A stretch of 64,000 nt of DNA, from NCBI GenBank assembly GCA_964490705.1, contig CAZBCG010000010.1:1-64000 (forward strand), given 5' to 3'. The stretch is from Fodinibius sp964490705. Lineage in GTDB: Bacteria; Bacteroidota; Rhodothermia; Balneolales; Balneolaceae. Under the pieces are notes generated by a model. That model saw only the letters and a program-made list of their open reading frames with translations, was not told where the DNA came from and made no database searches. Each line of letters opens with the position of its first letter. The first letter of the stretch is position 1. Below, in pieces: positions 35,321 to 43,016 of this stretch. The position numbers and the translations under genes were made by a program.

Positions 35321-36152
35321 ATCTTTTGGTGATTGGAGCTAGTCGATCTTTCAACGTTAAGGCCGATTTTGCTACAGCTTCTTCCCAGTTTTCAGTGTCA
35401 CTTCCTGCATAAATAATACTTCTGCTGGAATTCACGAGTGGAATACCGGAATGGCCTTCCAGTGATTTTGCCAATTTTTGAATTGATCCGCCCTGTTTAC
35501 CAATACCGGGAATCAAAAGTGGGGATTCGGGGAACCTGGTAATTATAGGATTTAGTTCTCTAGCTTGGGTAGCCCCAACGACCATACCGATAGCGGTTTT
35601 ACTGTTTGATTGTTTCTTATGTAGTTGCTCAGCAATGTAGCTTGAGATTGATGTTCCGCCGGCTAACTCTTGTTTCAGTATGTCACTGGCACCGGGATTG
35701 GAGGTCAGCGTTAGCACATACACTGCTTTGTCGGGATATTGCAAAAAGGGATTCAGCGTTTCAAATCCCATCAGTGGATTTAAGGTAACAGCGTCGATAT
35801 CAAATTGTTCAAAAAATGCCTTGGCATAATGTTCAGCCGTCGAGCTGATATCCCCGCGCTTGGCATCAGCGATGATAATTTTTTCATCGGGAATATAATT
35901 TAAAACTGTTTCAAATGTATCCCAGCCGTCGGGTCCTAATGCTTCAAAAAATCCGAGGTTTGGTTTAAAGGCTGCACAATGTTCAGCAGTGGCATCGATA
36001 ACTTTTTTAAGAAACTGTCCTACCTTTTTAGCATCAGACAAATTCTGCTTTTTGATAGCATTTGGCAGTAGATCCAAATTGGGGTCCAGTCCCACACATA
36101 CTGTGGTTGTGCCGGCTGATACAGCTTTTTGGAGTTTTTCAGTAAAGTTCAT
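35313..36152 (-). CDS. pyrF: Orotidine 5'-phosphate decarboxylase, type 2
   Basis: PyrF makes UMP, the last de novo pyrimidine step. The 279-residue length and ADAKRGDISSTAEHYAKAFF (catalytic Lys/Asp pair), TLNPLMGFETLNPFL and LIPGIGKQGG identify the long subfamily 2. It is followed by rnhA with an 8-base overlap and lies divergent from a methyltransferase gene. Confidence 0.96.
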   Translation of the reverse strand: MNFTEKLQKAVSAGTTTVCVGLDPNLDLLPNAIKKQNLSDAKKVGQFLKKVIDATAEHCAAFKPNLGFFEALGPDGWDTFETVLNYIPDEKIIIADAKRGDISSTAEHYAKAFFEQFDIDAVTLNPLMGFETLNPFLQYPDKAVYVLTLTSNPGASDILKQELAGGTSISSYIAEQLHKKQSNSKTAIGMVVGATQARELNPIITRFPESPLLIPGIGKQGGSIQKLAKSLEGHSGIPLVNSSRSIIYAGSDTENWEEAVAKSALTLKDRLAPITKRYV

Positions 36153-36296
36153 GCTTCAGTAAATTTTAAATTCAGCGGAAGATACAAAGGGGCAGCAGGG
36201 AATCGAAATGTTCACCAAGATAAAATATAAGTTTGCAATAAGGCGTCATTTTTGCTTCATTCGTTCCAAGCAATAATAACAGCTAGACCGGATAGT

Positions 36297-37040
36297 ATGG
36301 ATTGGTTTGAAGAGTGGTTCGACAGCCCGCTTTACGAAAAATTATACTCGAACCGTGATGAGCAGGAAGCACAACAGCTTATTGCATTTTTGGAGCAGAC
36401 GCTGAATTTGAATGACTGTTCTTCAATACTTGATTTGGGATGTGGACGTGGACGTCACTCGATAAATCTTGGTAAGAAAGGATATCGGATAAAGGGTATT
36501 GACCTTTCGCAAGAAGCGATACATACGGCCCGTGAAAAGGCGGAGGCGTTAGGTCTCGAGAATGTCTCGTTCGAAGTTCGGGATATGCGCAATCCGCTGC
36601 CTGAAACTTTTGATGCCATTGTTAATCTGTTTACTACCTTCGGATATTTTAAAAAGGATGACGAAAATGCACTTGTATTAGACAGCGCTGTGAAAATGCT
36701 GAATGATGAAGGCGTTTTTGTGCTCGATTATTTGAATGCTCAGAAGGTGAAACAGAATTTTGTGCCCGAAGAGGAGGGAGAATTTCACGGCATCCGATAT
36801 CAGATTAAGCGTTATGTGGAGAATGGCGCTATCCATAAAGATATTGTATTTGCCGGAGAGGGATTAAGTACCCCCAAGAGCTACTGGGAGCGTGTAAAGC
36901 TGTATGACCTAGATTGGTTTGAAAAAGAGATGTCTGCTCGAGGTCTGGAAATTGAATCGGTAAATGGAGATTACCGCGGGGGCGATTTTGATCCCGAAAC
37001 CAGTCCCCGGCTGTTGATCATTAGTAAATTGGCTAAATAA
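36297..37040 (+). CDS. Class I SAM-dependent methyltransferase
   Basis: I start at ATG 36297 (MDWFEEWFDSPLYEKLYS), which matches the usual opening of this family; a TTG at 36252 would add 15 unlikely residues. About 247 residues, with SILDLGCGRGRHSINL (SAM motif I), GIDLSQEAI, and FDAIVNLFTTFGYF. Such proteins methylate unknown small or macromolecular substrates; some neighbours in the family act in ubiquinone or tRNA pathways. No specific assignment. Confidence 0.88.
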   Translation: MDWFEEWFDSPLYEKLYSNRDEQEAQQLIAFLEQTLNLNDCSSILDLGCGRGRHSINLGKKGYRIKGIDLSQEAIHTAREKAEALGLENVSFEVRDMRNPLPETFDAIVNLFTTFGYFKKDDENALVLDSAVKMLNDEGVFVLDYLNAQKVKQNFVPEEEGEFHGIRYQIKRYVENGAIHKDIVFAGEGLSTPKSYWERVKLYDLDWFEKEMSARGLEIESVNGDYRGGDFDPETSPRLLIISKLAK

Positions 37041-37071
37041 ATCGGCGAAGGTATTTCTAGACTAGTTGCAA

Positions 37072-37107
37072 AATAAAACGAGCTATTTCATTATTGAAAT
37101 AGCCCGT
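37072..37107 (-). terminator. Terminator of the SGNH hydrolase gene (reverse strand)
   Basis: Read on the reverse strand, ACGGGCTATTTCA pairs with TGAAATAGCTCGT over 13 bp with one G-U, around a 4-base loop, followed by a T-rich tail (TTTTATTTTG). It lies about 30 bp beyond the stop of the SGNH hydrolase gene. Confidence 0.85.
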
Positions 37108-37135
37108 TCGAAAGAGTTAGAAATTATTTGCCGTA

Positions 37136-38833
37136 CTATTTTCTGGCCGATATATCGAATGTGATATTGCCAACCCGCGCGTTGACTTTTTGTTGTTGAG
37201 TAGTTACACAATCACCGACCTGATCACTACACACTTGTACGCTGGGCAAATTAAGCACATCTACATCAGGAATAGAAGCACCGAAATTCTCTTCAATAAC
37301 TTGGATAAACTCATTTGCTAAAATAGCATTCCCCCGCTGATTAGGGTGGATGCCATCCGTAGAAAACACGCCATTGGGACTAAAGTCCGGCAGTAGGTTT
37401 ACTCCGTCAACATTAAGACCGGGATTACCGTCGCTTATCCCAAGCAGATCAAAAAACGCACCACTGGGGTTATTAATATTATAGAGCGCCAGTCGATCTT
37501 GCCGCTCGCTGTTTGCATTGACGGAGTCGGCAATAATGGTGTTGAACGTTGTTGTTCTATTTTGGATTTGTCCTTGTTCTGGAAGGGTTAGATAATAAGC
37601 ATCACCAAAAGCAGAAGCTTGGGAATCAAAACCCAGTGGAATGACAACTCCGATAGTTGTCGGTGTTTGACTCTGGGGATTATACTCCGTTCCCAAAACA
37701 GCACCGGCCGATAGTGTTACCAGTTCACCTTGATTGAGAGGTCTTGATTGCTCATAAGGCACCAGTGCCTGCCGTTGTTCCTGAGGTAATCCCAATGCGT
37801 CAAATTCATCTTCCAGATCATCAAGGGCTGGGTCATTAACCAAAATGGGATTTGCTCCCACATCGTATCTTACTTTCCGGTTATCCATTGCTTCTTGAGA
37901 ATGTTGCGGAAAGTTATCGGCAACAGCTTGTAGTGCATCATTTACAGATTTAAAAGCCGGATTGAGTTGAGTAGTATCTTCCGCGGTTAATTCAATAGCA
38001 TCATAGCTTACTGCATGGAAAAAGGGGACGGCCGTAACGGGCGGAATAGTCGCAACTACTCCTTGGGCAGAAGTCTTATCCATCAATTCAGAGATGGTAA
38101 TACTAAAATAGTTGCGGAAATCCTGCTCCGAGGTTAGTAAATTGGGATTGGAGGCACCAGAAATGGCATAACCCAATACATCATTACTGCCAATCCAAAG
38201 GGTAAAAAAGCTGGGTTGTGTGGCAATGGCATCACCGAGAATAGTAGATGATCCCGGGTTGGATGCAAAGCGCGCATAGAAGGGATTGTAAGCGGGATTC
38301 TGCTGGGAGTCAGGTCCCCCTGTTTCTTGAGCGAGTAATTGCCCCACGAGAATGCCTGGTACACCAAAGTTGTTCAGATTCCCCGTTTCTCCACTGTATG
38401 GCTCAATTGGGTCGCCACCTACAGTAGGCACGGGTCCCGGAATGCTGGTATCAAGTTTGTATCGACCCAGAACAGTACCGTTTTGGGGATTGGTTCCCAC
38501 CGAGGTATTGAACCCCAGCTCGGAATTGATATCCGGCTGGTTAAACTCATCAGGAGCGCCCGCATAAGTAAACTGTCCCGCCAGTAATGCAGCAAGAGAA
38601 TTTTCTTGCCCCGCATTATAGAGCGCAGCGTCCATAAAACCGGCGGTTAGGGAATTGCCGATGGCCACATAATTGCTGAAATCAGCATCGCCGGAATCAC
38701 CGGATACTGTTTGGTCGGGCACGGGATTTTCCTCCAGCCGATCATTAACGAGTGAATCAAAACTATTTTCGCATGAACTGATGAAGAAAGCCGCTAGAAA
38801 TATTAAAAGGGATATTTTCAAAAAAGATTTCAT
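37136..38833 (-). CDS. SGNH/GDSL-family lipoprotein hydrolase
   Basis: This is a lipoprotein esterase/lipase-like enzyme of 565 residues from Met 38833 (MKSFLKISLLIFLAAFFISSC lipobox; four more residues if the upstream ATG at 38845 is used). SGNH blocks are visible: block I YVAIGNSLTAGF (Ser61 of this start), block II near NNFGVPGI, block III WIGSNDVLGY, and block V DGIHPNQRGN (Asp/His). It ends right beside a TonB receptor gene (stop to start gap zero or 12 bp), so the pair is one operon. Substrate, perhaps a lipid or ester taken up by the receptor, is unknown. Confidence 0.9.
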   Translation of the reverse strand: MKSFLKISLLIFLAAFFISSCENSFDSLVNDRLEENPVPDQTVSGDSGDADFSNYVAIGNSLTAGFMDAALYNAGQENSLAALLAGQFTYAGAPDEFNQPDINSELGFNTSVGTNPQNGTVLGRYKLDTSIPGPVPTVGGDPIEPYSGETGNLNNFGVPGILVGQLLAQETGGPDSQQNPAYNPFYARFASNPGSSTILGDAIATQPSFFTLWIGSNDVLGYAISGASNPNLLTSEQDFRNYFSITISELMDKTSAQGVVATIPPVTAVPFFHAVSYDAIELTAEDTTQLNPAFKSVNDALQAVADNFPQHSQEAMDNRKVRYDVGANPILVNDPALDDLEDEFDALGLPQEQRQALVPYEQSRPLNQGELVTLSAGAVLGTEYNPQSQTPTTIGVVIPLGFDSQASAFGDAYYLTLPEQGQIQNRTTTFNTIIADSVNANSERQDRLALYNINNPSGAFFDLLGISDGNPGLNVDGVNLLPDFSPNGVFSTDGIHPNQRGNAILANEFIQVIEENFGASIPDVDVLNLPSVQVCSDQVGDCVTTQQQKVNARVGNITFDISARK

Positions 38834-38845
38834 GGTGTCAGTCAT

Positions 38846-41755
38846 TTAATTCATGAATTGATCGAAGGTGAAGGAAAGCAGGTAGATGGATCCCAGCCGC
38901 GGATTCCCGAAGGAAGTGACGTGGTGAGAGTTCAGCATGTTGCTTCCGCTGAGCTTAACAGTGGTATTGATGGCAGGCAGCTTGTAGCTGACCTGAGCAT
39001 CAAGCGTGCCGTAAGCGTCGATGATACCCGAACCGAATGAGGATTCCCAAAGGAAGGCATCCTGCCAGCGATATACGACATTAAAGCCGATGTTTTCGGT
39101 TAGCTTCCGGTTAGAGACTTTCAGGTTATAGCGCCATTTGGGGGTGTTATAGTTGGCACGAAAGCCTTGGTCAATCAGATCTTGCTGCGAAATTAATTCA
39201 TTGTAGGCCACATTGCCGCCGAGCGAAAATCCATTGCCAAGTACATATTCCGCTTCAAAGGCAAAACCTTGCGACTCTACCGTACCGTCGGCATTCACGT
39301 CAAAACCATAATTTTGCAGCCGGCCGTCATTATTTTCGAAACTGTTTGTAATAATCGCATCCCGGCGATCCTCTTCGCTGTCAAAGCCGCTGGGAACAGG
39401 ATCAAAACCGTCACGAGCATCTTCGTTTCCTCTCTCGTTAATGTCAACGGCTTGGGTAAATCCGATTTCGGCAATGAAATCCTGGTATGCGCTGTAATAA
39501 TAATATGCATCGATGTACAGACGGTTGCCGATGAGAGATTTATAGCCAATTTCGTAGGTATTTACCTTCTCAGTTTTGAACTCTTCGAATTCGACCGGTT
39601 CAAGCAGTTGTCGGGCTTGGGCCAGCGATTGTCCTTGATCCACTGCTGCGCGTGCTTCCTCAACACTTTGAACATGATAGACCGTATTTGTTTCGAAATT
39701 ATACCGATCTACAAGAATCGGATTACTGCCGATCAGCCGACGGGTTACAACATCGAGATCAATAAATTGGGTTTGGGTATTGGGAATTCGAAACCCTCTC
39801 TGGAACGAGGCGCGAATATTGTGGTTATCTGCAACGGTGAAAACAGCTGAAAAACGGGGTGAAAACTGGCCATCAAAATATTCGTTCTTGTCGTATCTCA
39901 GCGCACCCTGTAAATCCAGTTTGTCATCGAATAGCGTTTTTGATGCCTGCAGGTAGGCCCCGAATTCGTCGATGTTAAACTCTTCGCCGTTGCTTTTGAG
40001 GGCAAACAGCGTGCCTTCTGATTTAAGATCGTAGCGGCGAACATTACCGCCGGCGATCAATTCGATAATAGATGGATCGATGAGATCCGCAAAGTTATAT
40101 TTTGTCTCAATGTGCCAGAGGCCGGTTTTGTCGAGGAATTGAGCGCCTCCTTCTGAGATAGGCGTATTTCTAAATTGATTGAATAACTGTTGAAACTGTT
40201 CACTGCCCGGTTGCGGCTGGGCAGCATTGCCCGCTACACGGGCTTGTGCATGTGCTTCATCAATGGTTGCTCCCTGTGTTCGGGCATTGGCAAAGGTTTG
40301 AAAATATGCCGGAACAAAGGTCTCCAGATTGATGCGCGTGCCCATTGTATTTGCGGCGTAGGTGTCGCCCGCATCTTCTTGGGTGGTGTAGCCGCGGAGG
40401 AAGAAATTGGGATTATTTACTTCAAACTTGGCCGTCCAGATGTTGAAATCATCCAGGATAAAGCGGTCGTTGGCCGTATAAACAGTGCTGCCTGAGCCCC
40501 AGTTAAACTGTCCCAGCAGTTCGTAATCTTCTGTAAGGCGATAGTGAAGAGCACCACCGAGCTTTAAACTCTCCGAGGTATTGTCCACAAACGATTCTTC
40601 GGTAAATCCGGTAGGTGTAAAGGCACCGGCCTCACCGTCGGGCAAGAGGTTTCGGATTGCAGCTATATCCTGATTTCCTGCGGCAATCTGCTGGTCTGCT
40701 ATCTGACCAATGGTGAGAAGCTGTTCTCCATATATATTGACGCCGTTATATACGCGATTTCCATTTCGAGAAGTTTCTCCGCGCTCTACGGCTCCAAATG
40801 TAGCGGGGCCCATATCTCGATAGTCTTGAGCCACAAAATCCTGCGCTCGCAGGTAAGAGAAATTAAACTTATAGGCAAACTTATCATTCACACTGTTGGC
40901 ATAGCGCAGGCCGTAATCTTGATACAGCGAAGGATCTTCAACATTGGAATCGAAATGATTGAATCCGGTTTTTACCTGTGCCGAAAGACCCTGATACTCA
41001 AAGGGACTTTTACTCTTCAGCAGCAGTATCCCGTTAAGTGCGTTGGGACCATACAGTGCCGAAGCAACGCCCGGGATGAGTTCTGCACTTTCGAGGTCAA
41101 GTTCGGGGATTCCCACCGTGTTGCCAACCGGAAAGTTGAGCCCCGGTGCTTGGTTGTCGATACCGTCGATAAGCTGTACGAACCGTTGGTTGCCGTTAGC
41201 GTTAAAACCGCGCGTATTTACGGTTTTAAAAGTGATACTCTGCGTGCTAAAATCCACTCCTTTTAAGTTGGCCAGCGACTCATAGAAACTTGGAGAAGGA
41301 GACTGTTGAATGGCAATGGCGTCCATTTTTTCGATGGATACCGGAGATTCCAAAATGTTTTCTTCGACCCTAGAGGCCGAGACTACTACCTCCTCACCCA
41401 CGATCGGAGCTTCCGACATCTCTACGACAAGATCAGATACTGAGCTTTCGGTAATTTCAATTTCTTGTCGGGTAAAGCCAATGATCGTAAATACCAGTGT
41501 AAGGGGAGGATCCTGATTTACATTAAGGGAAAATTGGCCGTCGGTTCCCGTTGAAGTTCCCACGACTTTTCCCTTGACGCTAACATTTACACCTGCAAGG
41601 GGTTCCCCGTCATCGGCATCAACAACAGTTCCGCTAATTTGTGTATCAATATCACTGCTGGAACTGCCGTGGGCAAAGTTGAAGGTTGCACAGGCCAGAA
41701 CCAAAAACGTGATTATCCCCCATGAGCATACCGGCTTTAGAATCGATCTTTTCAT
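38846..41755 (-). CDS. TonB-dependent outer-membrane receptor with carboxypeptidase-regulatory N-domain
   Basis: This is a 969-residue outer-membrane transporter. Signal peptide about 1-30; carboxypeptidase-regulatory-like domain about 38-115 (ISGTVVDADDGEPLAGVNVSVKG); plug with VVVSASRVEENILESPVSIEKM and NTRGFNANGNQRFVQLIDGIDNQ; then a 22-strand barrel ending GSIYLLSFTFDQFMN, with a terminal aromatic. No SusD gene accompanies it; instead a GDSL-type lipoprotein follows directly, which argues against a glycan system. Ligand unknown. Confidence 0.93.
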   Translation of the reverse strand: MKRSILKPVCSWGIITFLVLACATFNFAHGSSSSDIDTQISGTVVDADDGEPLAGVNVSVKGKVVGTSTGTDGQFSLNVNQDPPLTLVFTIIGFTRQEIEITESSVSDLVVEMSEAPIVGEEVVVSASRVEENILESPVSIEKMDAIAIQQSPSPSFYESLANLKGVDFSTQSITFKTVNTRGFNANGNQRFVQLIDGIDNQAPGLNFPVGNTVGIPELDLESAELIPGVASALYGPNALNGILLLKSKSPFEYQGLSAQVKTGFNHFDSNVEDPSLYQDYGLRYANSVNDKFAYKFNFSYLRAQDFVAQDYRDMGPATFGAVERGETSRNGNRVYNGVNIYGEQLLTIGQIADQQIAAGNQDIAAIRNLLPDGEAGAFTPTGFTEESFVDNTSESLKLGGALHYRLTEDYELLGQFNWGSGSTVYTANDRFILDDFNIWTAKFEVNNPNFFLRGYTTQEDAGDTYAANTMGTRINLETFVPAYFQTFANARTQGATIDEAHAQARVAGNAAQPQPGSEQFQQLFNQFRNTPISEGGAQFLDKTGLWHIETKYNFADLIDPSIIELIAGGNVRRYDLKSEGTLFALKSNGEEFNIDEFGAYLQASKTLFDDKLDLQGALRYDKNEYFDGQFSPRFSAVFTVADNHNIRASFQRGFRIPNTQTQFIDLDVVTRRLIGSNPILVDRYNFETNTVYHVQSVEEARAAVDQGQSLAQARQLLEPVEFEEFKTEKVNTYEIGYKSLIGNRLYIDAYYYYSAYQDFIAEIGFTQAVDINERGNEDARDGFDPVPSGFDSEEDRRDAIITNSFENNDGRLQNYGFDVNADGTVESQGFAFEAEYVLGNGFSLGGNVAYNELISQQDLIDQGFRANYNTPKWRYNLKVSNRKLTENIGFNVVYRWQDAFLWESSFGSGIIDAYGTLDAQVSYKLPAINTTVKLSGSNMLNSHHVTSFGNPRLGSIYLLSFTFDQFMN

Positions 41756-42093
41756 ATAGTTATGGATTTAGTGGATAGTTAACGATTATTACAGGGCAAT
41801 TTTGGCAGCCTCTCGTCACAGAAATTCACCAGAGTTGTTTTTCTGGATGCCTGTTTTCTAAAGAAAGCGACCAAGCCATCGAATTTTCATGTTTGGAAAT
41901 CCAACAGAACAGTCAGATCCTTTTTGGTTTAAACGGATCAACTTCTTGCCTGCCGGAACTTAACATTGTTAAGTGATAATTAACGAAAAGCGAGTGAATT
42001 TTAAAAATTTTTGCACTTTTTTGCTCTGAGGAATGAAAAAAATCCCACAATTATTTTTCGGAGCATTTTCTTTTCGCATTTTTTTGCGAGGGG
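41756..42093. other. Intergenic region upstream of the TonB receptor
   Basis: This 338-bp region has no gene of convincing size. A 6-bp inverted repeat CTTAACATTGTTAAG (41959-41973) may be an operator site for the receptor, and GATCC/GGATC flanks 41915-41940. Nearer 42094, on the reverse strand, is a short TCGCA/TGCGA hairpin followed by AAAGAAAAT, too weak to call a terminator for the next gene. Confidence 0.4.
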
Positions 42094-42756
42094 CTATAAA
42101 GCTGTTTCTGGAAATACTTCTTCCGCTCCGTGAGGTGGGTTTTCAAGCGTCCAGGTTTCAAAATAGAAATGCCGCTCCGATCCCATACGCTTGCTGTTGA
42201 TGCTGAAAAAGCGAAAATCATGCTCAACCAATGGTTGCAGCACATCAAAGAGGGAGGAATAAATATTTTTCATCGAAAACAGGTGTAGGTCATAGCCGTG
42301 ATGCGCTTGTTCTTTATACATCACAAATGCACCGGTTTTAAGCACGTCGCTGAGAGCTTCTTTTTTGTGTCCCACATTCGACTCCTCATCGATTTCAAGG
42401 ATTGCAAAATTATATTCTTGGTTTGGGGATGTATTAAAAACCAACACCTCTCCGATATTGATTTTTTTGAGTGCTTGCGCCAGCGACGAATACGATTCGT
42501 CGTTCGTATAAATAGTGTAATCCTGAAATGCTTTGTCTAGCTGCTCAATTACATTACTATGCTTTGACAACGTATTCAACCCGAACTGTTCATCTTCGAG
42601 CCGCGTACCAGTAATGTAAAATTTAGAGTAGGTAAGATCGGGTTTCATAAAGTCTTCCAGCGTGGCTTCCACCTCTTCTTTGGATTTGTTGGCATTGCGC
42701 TTCGCCAGTTTGTCCAGACGCTGGTCGTGATTGAAGAAGAGCTTAAATATATCCAT
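42094..42756 (-). CDS. Hypothetical protein, family not recognised
   Basis: This is a 220-residue soluble acidic protein (start at the second Met, MDIFKLFFNHDQRLDKLAKRNANKSKEE; a Met one codon earlier is possible). It has a coiled N-terminus, a middle with LEDEQFGLNTLSKHSNVIEQL, then NEDESYS- and VGHKKEAL-type segments and a C-terminal aromatic stretch (RFFSINSKRMGSERHFYFETWTL). No catalytic motif is apparent. It is flanked by a repeat-rich gap and by the receptor region and faces no obvious operon partner. Confidence 0.7.
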   Translation of the reverse strand: MDIFKLFFNHDQRLDKLAKRNANKSKEEVEATLEDFMKPDLTYSKFYITGTRLEDEQFGLNTLSKHSNVIEQLDKAFQDYTIYTNDESYSSLAQALKKINIGEVLVFNTSPNQEYNFAILEIDEESNVGHKKEALSDVLKTGAFVMYKEQAHHGYDLHLFSMKNIYSSLFDVLQPLVEHDFRFFSINSKRMGSERHFYFETWTLENPPHGAEEVFPETAL

Positions 42757-42784
42757 CAAAAAGGTCGTTCTACAAAGTTTACAT

Positions 42785-42834
42785 ATTTGTTTCGGTTAGA
42801 AGATATCAAGATCCTGAAACAAGTTCAGGATGAC
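42785..42834. repeat. Palindromic repeat, TCCTGAA-TTCAGGA type
   Basis: TCCTGAA (about 42812-42818) and TTCAGGA (about 42824-42830) are perfectly inverted around ACAAG. The flanks (AAGATATCAAGATCC before it, TGACAG after it) have the look of dispersed palindromic repeats seen in this bacterial group. It sits in the gap after the hypothetical protein and before hppA's terminator. Confidence 0.5.
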
Positions 42835-42856
42835 AGGGAAATAAATTGAATGATTT

Positions 42857-42939
42857 AAACCCGCAGGGTTTGTAGTATCAGATATCTGTTATTTTGTTTA
42901 AAAAGGTTTCTTCTCCAACATGAAAAACCCTGCGGGTTT
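42857..42939. repeat. Inverted repeat of a 15-bp near-palindrome
   Basis: AAACCCGCAGGGTTT at 42857-42871 occurs in exact inverse as AAACCCTGCGGGTTT at 42925-42939. Each copy is itself nearly palindromic, so each could fold alone or with the other across a 53-base loop. No T-tract is on the forward side, so this is a repeat element rather than a simple terminator. Confidence 0.65.
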
Positions 42940-42956
42940 TGAAGTAATTTTTTTTC

Positions 42957-42993
42957 AATAAAAAACCCCATCCCAAGAAATCGGGACAGGGCT
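42957..42993 (-). terminator. Terminator of hppA (reverse strand)
   Basis: On the reverse strand CCCTGTCCC and GGGATGGGG pair (9 bp, two G-U) around GATTTCTT, followed by TTTTTT. It sits about 25-60 bp after the hppA stop. Confidence 0.85.
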
Positions 42994-43016
42994 TCAGAAT
43001 CTTAATGCTGTTCAGC

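Noticed and set aside
41959..41973. CTTAAC-ATT-GTTAAG palindrome upstream of the TonB receptor, considered as an operator
   Set aside because: It lies about 200 bp from the gene start with no promoter next to it; noted in the intergenic entry but not claimed as a site.
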